A stretch of 64,000 bases of DNA, from positions 248,001 through 312,000 of the forward strand of contig CACVBU010000498.1 of assembly GCA_902728285.1 (NCBI GenBank), in the 5' to 3' direction. Positions 50,101 through 59,100 of this stretch are shown here, piece after piece. The notes beneath the pieces were generated by a model. The model searched no databases and was not told where the DNA came from. It saw nothing but the letters and a program-made list of their open reading frames with translations. The position numbers and the translations under genes are program-made. The first letter of the stretch is position 1. Each line of letters opens with the position of its first letter. The stretch is from Clytia hemisphaerica. Taxonomy: Eukaryota; Cnidaria; Hydrozoa; Leptothecata; Clytiidae.

Positions 50101-53100
50101 CAGCATCTAAATGATACGATCGAAATGTCTGATTAATTGATGGGTTGAGAGAGGGCCGTTACCAAGCACGAGCAAGTATTTAAAATTCAACAGTTCAGTA
50201 GCTAGCAGTTTTTAATATTCTAGAGATCTTTTTGAATGTCATTAGCTTTAAATTTAAGTCGTCTCTTCTATACAAAAAGCTACCTTACACTTAGTTCTTA
50301 GTTACGATTCTCTTACACTTGAGACATACCTTTGGTTGGCTTACCAACATTAGCTTCTGCAACTTCCATTTGCTTCAAAAGAAACGCTTCTGCTTGGTCT
50401 TCGCCCTCCTCCAAACTTTCTTGAGTTGTTTTAAGAACGTTTGAATGTTCACTGAATGAAAAGTCACTCGAATCTTCGTCTAAAGAGGAATGAACACTTT
50501 CATGTATTTTCAAAGGAAAATCATCCAATTTGCGTATTTTTCTTGAGTTATTTTGAAAACGTTCGAATGTTCACTGGATGAAAAGTCACTCTAATCTTCG
50601 TCTAAAGAGGAATGAACAATTTCGTGTATTTTCAAAGGAAATCATCTAATTTGTGTATTTTTCCAGAGCTATTTTAAGAAAATTTGAATGTTCACTGAAT
50701 GAAAAGTCACTTGAATCTTCGTCTAAAGAGGAATGAACACTTTCATGTATTTTCAAAGGAAATCATCTAATTTGTGTATTTTTCCAGAGCTATTTTAAGA
50801 AAATTTGAATGTTCACTGAATGAAAAGTCACTTGAATCTTCGTCTAAAGAGGAATGAACAATTTCGTGTATTTTCAAAGGAAAATCACCAAATTTGTGTA
50901 TTTCTTCAGAGTTATTTTAAGAAAATTTGAATGTTCACTGAATGAAAAGTCACTTGAATCTTCGTCTAAAGAGGAATGAACACTTTCATGTATTTTCAAA
51001 GGAAATCATCTAATTTGTGTATTTCTCCTGAGTTATCTTAAGAAAATTCGAATGTTTACTGGATGAAAGGTCACTTGAATCTTCGTCTAAAGAGGAACGG
51101 ACAATTTCGTGTATTTTTAAAGGAAAATCATCAAATTGTGTATTTCTCCCAAGTTATTTTAAGAAAACTCGAACGTTTACCGGATGAAAAATCACTTGAA
51201 TCTTTGTCTAAAGAGGAATGAACAATTTCGTGTATTTTTAAAGGAAATTCATCAAATTGTGTATTTCTCCTGAGTTGTTTTAAGAAAACTCGAAAGTTTA
51301 CTGAATGAAAAGTTACTTGAATCTTCGTCTAAAGAGAAATGTATAATTTTGTATAATTTCAAAGGAAAATCTACCAAGAGCTGACAAATACTCTAAGAAC
51401 GAGGATAGCTTATTTGTGTATTTCCGAAGGAAAATAATTTAATTTGTACATTAAGAGTGTTTGAATGTTTGTTTGCTGAATGAAAACTCGCTCGAAACAT
51501 TTTGTCAATTTGTGTGTGAGGGAAACTCTCTTTTGTCTCTTCGAGAAAGCTGAGCGAAAAACTATTCAGTTTTACCTAAAACTATTCAGTTTTACCTAAA
51601 CGGGAATTTTATGTAATTTATTCATAAATATTATTGCGTTCTTTCAAGAGATTTTTATTAAAAATAAGGAATGTGAGATTTTGTGTACTTCAAGAGGAAA
51701 ATTAAATTTTTGCATCTAGAAAGGAAATTAATTTTTCGTGCATTATTATAAGAAAATTCATCAATTATTGAAATTCTCTTTCGTTCTTTCTTTTTGTTTT
51801 AGGAGCGTTCGAAAATTAATAGATCACTCGATTCTTCATCTAAGTGGGAATGAATATTCTAGAAACTCTCAATTCTCTCTTGTTTTAGAATAAATTGGAA
51901 GATTACTTGATTTTTCAACTAAGACAATTTTGTGTATTTTTGAAGGAAAATCTATCAGTGGTTGCCAAATCCTCCAAGAATTGTTCTGGGAGCGTTTGAA
52001 TGTTCGCTGAAAAAGAAATCTTTCGACTCATGTAAGAGATAGATAATTTTGTTGTTTTATAGATCTCAGGATCTTTCTATGGTCTGCGCAAAGCCTCAAA
52101 AATCTCTTTCTCTAGAACTCTTTTACAAAGCCAAAATATTCAAGTTACAAGATTTTGACTTTTAGCATGAAAACAATAGTAATCTAACGCAAGACAAAAA
52201 AGATTTAGAGGTTTTGCTCAGTAACATACCATGAATATACGGGCAAAAGATCTTAAACTATTTGATTAAAAAAAAACATTTAAAAACTGTCAATTAGATT
52301 ATCCGTTTTGATCTAGTTCGGTGCCCACCCTGCTTTACCAAACCCTAGAAGAGGGAGGGCTTTTTTGTATTTTTAAGGAAAGTATTTTTAATCAAGTTTG
52401 CATTTCTTTGATATTTTTCAAATGCTTATTGGACCCGCCTGAGTAAACGTACCTTCAGATAAGACGAAGTCCTTGTCAGCGGCAACTTGGTTTTCTTTAG
52501 CAGCTGCCACAGGTGTTTCCAAGACCGGCGGTGGTATATCTATCTTTGTTTTACTGAGGCGTTTCTGTTTTTGTTGAAGCTCCCATTCACTCTCTGTCTC
52601 AGTAAAATCGCTTGTTTCTTCATCATCACTGAGTGTCAAGTCCAGTGGGTTCTTTTTACTATTATTGTTTTGGTCTGCTTTTTTCTTGGTGGTTGTTGAA
52701 GCCCCTGGAACTGAAATAGAAGGATATATTTTTCCAAGGAAATTAATTGAATTGTGTGTTGTTATTGACGGATTTTATTGTTTTGAAATTATAATATAAT
52801 TACTGGGTGTCCTAGAAAAAAGTTCCCCCTCTTTGAAGTGAATTTTCTCGAGTTCTATGAACTTTGAAAGCATCAATCCTTTTGTATTATATTTATTGTA
52901 AGACAAGACACACAATGTTTTTTTATTCATCAGGAAATGTATTTCCATTTTTTCCAAAGCACGTATTTACAAGATTAACAATTCCTGCAAAAGCCACCTT
53001 AAAGGTCTATTGTGTAGTCTACCTTAAAGGACAACGTAGAAAAACTTGATCGTTAATAAATTGATAAAAGAAGTGCTTTCTTTGATGATTTGATACCCTC

Positions 53101-56100
53101 ATTTTTCGCCTTTTTTCGACTTTTTTGAAAAGTAATGTTGTAGAATTTATTTATTTATTATCGTCTTTTGATCTTATTGACAAAATGGGCTCTTCCAGAA
53201 AATGTCCGCACATGAGGGATGGAGGATATATTGTCCCGGAGGGGGGGGGGTAGCGAAAAATCAATAAAATTTGCCTTGTCCGGGGGGTAAATTTGCTCTG
53301 TCTGGGGGTAATTTGGGTTATCCGGGGGTCAACTGATGCTTGTCAAGGGGTTAAAACCCGTTGTCCGGGGGGCCAAAAGTCACTTTGTCATCATTGAAAA
53401 TTGTTATATCCTCCACCCCCCATATTAATTTTTTTTCTGGAAAAGCCCTTTGACAAATGACCCCTCAAAATTAAAGTTTATCCTTCCTCTTTCTAATGCA
53501 AAAGGATTGATGCTTTCAATGTTCATAGAACTCGAGAAAATTCACTTCAAAGAGGAGGACTTTTTTCTGGAGAAAACGAGAAACCGTCGCAAAATGCTTT
53601 CTACAGTTCAAGTCTCTCTGAAATTCGAACAAATTGGATCTACCTTCGAGGTTCGAATTAGTGAGAGTAAACTGTACAAACGGTTCAAGACATTATATAG
53701 CATTCTATGGCATTCTATTTCGAGATCTCCGTCGGTATTCTTAGATTGAACTATGCGATCCCTCTATTTTAACCTTCTTCAAATGGAATGAGCTGGAGTT
53801 TTTATTTTATAAGATAAGTCCCTAATTAGTGATTTGGAGTAATAGAGATGATGCGTTCTTTAGAATAAGTAAAAAAATTGTTTTATCACAAGTTAAAGAC
53901 TTTATTTTTACAAAAGTCTTCCCGTTTCATATCAGACACATACTTCATATCAGGACGGTGTCTCCCTATTGTTATATTGTGCTGAATATACAAAAAATTG
54001 CTTTTCTTTTCCTCTTTCTGACCAATCTTGCTCCCCAAAAAAAGCTTGTAAATTAAAATTGATGAGCAAGCAAACGATATTACCCTTATTTAAAACAAAA
54101 TCTTTAACGACCAACCAAATAAAAAAGAAGCTTCTAAAAACTCCGACCAACCCACTAAGCTTCCATTACTGACTTAGCTGTACACTTCGTATCAGTTTGA
54201 ATCGTAGAATTTTATATACATTACATATACATAAAATATTTCAATTTCTTGTAAGAAGAACCAATATACTTTTGGAGATCAAGAAATTAATGATGAAAAA
54301 AAAAGAAGAAAAAAAAAAGACAGCTCTCCTGATCTAAGTTCGTCAACCTTTCAAGAAAAAAAATACGAATGACGGATTCTTTGATCGAGGCTAGACTTTC
54401 TTATTTACGAAAAATGTATTTTCAATCACTTCTTTATGCCTTTTAATTTTTCACTTCTATCTTCTAGTAGAAGAAGAAGAAGAAGAATGGTCCATCCTAA
54501 TCACGAGGAACTGGCCTAAAAATATATAATAAATATAATCCTAGGAAATCACTACGCTAAGGACAATAAAAAGTCACTAAATTAAATTCAGATGTGAAAA
54601 CATTAAGAAGAAAAATCTAGCATTTTGAAATATACTACACATTTATCAATTTTCTCCAATTACCACGATCATTAATCAAATCAAACCAAATAGATTTCTC
54701 AATATCAAACCACTTCAAGGCTTTATAAACACTTCTACCATAAGTGAACTCAGGCGAACCAACCAAACGAGCATTACATACCCAACATGATAATAACTTT
54801 CTCGGTAATCTATCAAACGACATACGCGATACATGACCCAACCAGGATATAATTGACGATTGAAGATATAAAATTCAATTGGTTGGATATTCAACCTTGT
54901 CAACAACGATTCCGTACTTATTCGGTACAGAAAGACATGGGAACGATTTATACGACACATTGAACGCATACATGCATGGTGAAAGTTACGCATAAGACGA
55001 AGTAGGTGCTCAGTGAGGGACCACGACTCAGCGCCCATAAAAAGCAATATCGGTAGAATGAGACATATGTAAACTACACTTTTAGCCTCATCAAAAATGA
55101 CACGAGAGGAAAATATTGACGTTCGTTGGGCTCCGAAAGCATTGCTAGCCTTTTTGATACGATTGGTAATATCAACATAATCCTTACAGTCCCTTGATAT
55201 AAAGCAACCAAGGTAGCAAAACTTGTCAACGATGGGGAAGTAAGTGTGCGCACAGAGCTTTATGGGCGAGAGATCGATTCCGTCATAAGATTCAGGATCA
55301 GAATACGATTTCGGTGGTTTCGAAACAAAAAGGATTTCCGTCTTTGAGGGTTTATCCGGAGTACGAATATCACCAACATGAATTCCCATCCCAAATTTCA
55401 AGAAGTGAGTGATCAACAGCGGAGAGTAAGTTTCTGTATCCGATCTACTTTCAAAAAGCACAGCAGTATCGTCTGCATATTCAGAGTCGTCTACGGAAAA
55501 ATCAGATCCTTTGGTGTTGTATCTCCGTCCTGTTAGCGTGAAATCTGTGCGGTACATGCATAGCGGTCGATCGTGCATTTTCCGCCATGTTTGCATTATT
55601 GCGGCAATGTAGATGACAAATAACACGGGCCCGAGGATGTCACCTTGTTTAACTCCGATTGTGCAGGGCATAGTGTTATCAACCGAATCAACTTGAAAAT
55701 TTACGTGTAGAACTTTCAAAATAGAAATAAGTTTGTCTGACAAGCCGAACTTTTGTAGGACTTGCCAAAGCAATGATCTGGGCACCCTGTCAAATGCCTT
55801 GACAAGGTCAAGAAAGAGTACCCATGTTTCTAAATTGTGTTCTCTGCGTTTTTTAAGAGCAAGTTTGATCGCGAATACAGCATCCATGCAACCTCTACCT
55901 TAACGGAAACCACATTGTGCCTCATGATCAAGATTTTCAACGAAAGGTTGGAGTCTGTTGTGTATTATGATAGCCAGAACTTTGTATACTATCTCCAGAA
56001 GCATGATTCCCCGATAGTTGCCTGGCTTCGATAGGTCACCCTTTTTCGGTAAGATGACAAGTTTTCCGAGATCCCATTGGGAGGGGTAAGTTTCATTTTC

Positions 56101-59100
56101 CCAGATATCAACAACAATCTTGACAAAATAATCGAAGCAAAGTTCCTCTTCCGTCAACGATTTGAACATGGGAGCAGTTAAGCCAGATGCCCCTGGTACT
56201 TTATTTTTCAGTCTCAATGCTGCCTTTCTGATTTCTTCAACGCTTGGAGTATTACTGAAATCGTCATTCAAGATGCGCGGTGTTGTGGACGATAGGACGG
56301 AAGGGTCATAAACTTTTTCACGATTATAAAGTTTTGAAAAATGGATTCGAAAAACTTCAGCATTTTCCTCTGACGAAACGCACTTACTTCCGTCCTCTTT
56401 TTTCATCATGACTTGTTTTGGTGGAGGGGGTTTACTGAAGCCATTTTTGTACCAAGATTCAATGCATTTGGACTTCTATTCAAGCGGTTACATGAGTTCA
56501 TAATCCAAGTGCTTTTGGCAACATTAATAGCGTTTTTGAGTTCCTTTCGAGCACGTATTGCAGCTGCAGTTGTGCGACGTGTGATGCGTTTTGTTTCGTT
56601 ATAAACTGCGATATTACGTTTCTCAATTAAATTCAACAGTTCTGATTCATTTGCTGAGAACCAGTCGGGTGGTTGACGAGTGATTTTTGGTAGGACTGAG
56701 GATGCCTTTTTCAGTTAAGCTTGTTAAAATGGTCTCTGACTTATTATCAGAACCATTATCAAAACTAGTAAATCTTGCATTTAGCACTTCTCAATTCCCT
56801 CAAACTCTAAAAAAGGCGAGGGTCACTCCTGTCTTTAAAAAGGAAGACAAATTTCTGAAGAAAAATTATCGGCCAATTAGCATATTGCCAGTTTTTTCAA
56901 AAATTTATGAAAGAATCATGCATGACCAACTTTCATCTTACTTTGATGGCATTTTTGACTCAAGACTTTGTGGGTTCAGAGCTAAACACAGCACCCAGCA
57001 TGCTCTAATCAAAATGATTGGTCAATGGCATCAAAGCTTGGATACGTCTGGTAAAGTTGGAGCAGTTTTAATGGACTTATCTAAAGCTTTCGATTGCATA
57101 GACCACAAACTTTTATTAGCTAAACTCAAAGCTTATGGACTCGATGCTAAAAGTCTTGGACTTCTCAAATGCTATCTGAGTAATCGCTATCAGAGAACAA
57201 AAATCGGCTCTGAATATAGTGAATGGTTGGAAATACATCTTGGTGTTCCACAGGGCTCTATACTCGGACCCCTTTTATTTAACATTTTTTTGAATGACTT
57301 ATTCTTTTTCATAGTCAAAACCAGCATTTGCAATTTTGCAGATGATAATACATTGCATTCTTGTGCTGAAACTCTTGCAGAGGTCATCTTAAATCTTGAG
57401 TTTGACTTAGAAATTATTCTAGATTGGTTCTCAAAAAACTACCTTGAAGCAAACCCTGGACTGTAACAAGACTACATATGAGGAAATCACTAAAGTCCAC
57501 AAGCGGGCTCTGAGAATATTACTTTGTGATTTCCAAGAAGACTATGAATCTCTGTTACAGAGCGCCAAGTGTAAAACGGTCCATGAAATTCATCTTCGCT
57601 TCTTACTTTGTGAGGTTTTCAAATCTGAGAAAAAATTAAATCCTGAATTCATGCAGCAGGTCTATAAATCAAAAACAATTAAGTTTGATTTGCGAAACAA
57701 AGTCTTGATGTCAATACCCAAGGCTACCTCCCATCGTTTCGGAACGCAATCCTTTTTATTTCGTGGAAGCTTACTTTGGAACCAAATTCCCGAAAATACT
57801 AAGCTTAAGCCTTCCATCGATTCATTTAAATCCTCACTTAATGAAATAAACCTAACAAATATTTGCCTTTGTAAAATATGTACCTAAAAATTTATAGTTT
57901 CACTTTATTATATAGTTTTATAGAAATTATCTTTTCATATAATCATTTTTGTCAATAGTTGGTATAAATTAGTATTTAATTATAACTATGTAACACCAAC
58001 GTTAAATAAATCGGAAAATAAAAAAAAAAATAAAATGCAGTATCTTGAAATGATTTCTCCAAGGATTCGTACTCTACGCGATCAAGAGATTGTAATTTTG
58101 AAGATAGGGAGTCGATAAATGTACTACGCAATTCACGATCAACAAGCAGTTTATTAGAGTCAATATTGGAAAGTGGACGCTTTGTTGGTGATTTTTTGAT
58201 GAAACGAGCTGCTATTCGTAATTTCATCCCCACAGAGAGGTGATCTGAATCAAGTAATGGTTTTGAAGCAAACACATCAACAACACGTCGAAAATCAGTT
58301 TTTAGTACAAGTAGATGATCAATCTGATGCGGTAGTTTAGATCGAGGGTGTCTCCACGTTGCGTAGTTCTTTTTACGGAAATAGGTACTACAAGCGACGA
58401 GACGATTGATTTCAAGGAAGGTAGTAAGTCTTGTACCAGCATAATTACTATGAGGTAGACCAAATTTGCCTACTGAAGATATTTCAATCCCACTTCTCTC
58501 ATAACTAATTCCGAGGGAGGAATTGGTATCACAACCAACGATTAAAATATCTTTCGGACGTTTCGAGTTTATACAGTTCTCAAGATTCTGAAGAAAAGTG
58601 TCCCACAAAAGTGCGTCTGCAACTCCTATAGGGGCGTAAGCTGAGACGAGAAAGATATCGATATTCTTGTCACGATTGTCTTTTAACGAAAGTCTGGTCG
58701 CAATTATTCGATTTCCAAATTCGGTGAAAATGGGTGAGCCTGCTTCTTTCCAGACTTGGGTTGCAGTTTTGTTAAGTACGATACCGACACCACCTTGTCC
58801 TCGTTTGCTTTTGTTATCGGATGCATTTAACCCATTCAAAATAAAGGTACAGTCATTTACGATCTCGACCGATTTACTGCTTTTCCATGTTTCTTGTAGA
58901 CAAAGTGCAAATGTATTTTGTCGTTTAATTTGGGTAGAAAGTTCATAAACCCTTTCCGTAGTTTTAATACCTCTAGCATTTTGTGTAATAAAGTTCAGTT
59001 GCTTGAATTTCTTCGCTTTCTTTGGCATGACAAAACTTGGGCTCGCGACACCACCAATATTGGTAATACAATGATCTTCTCCGATTGTGCGGTAGAAGCA

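Noticed and set aside
53450..53749. 99-codon plus-strand ORF
   Set aside because: It runs from a TIR arm into a dispersed repeat; the peptide is repeat-derived.
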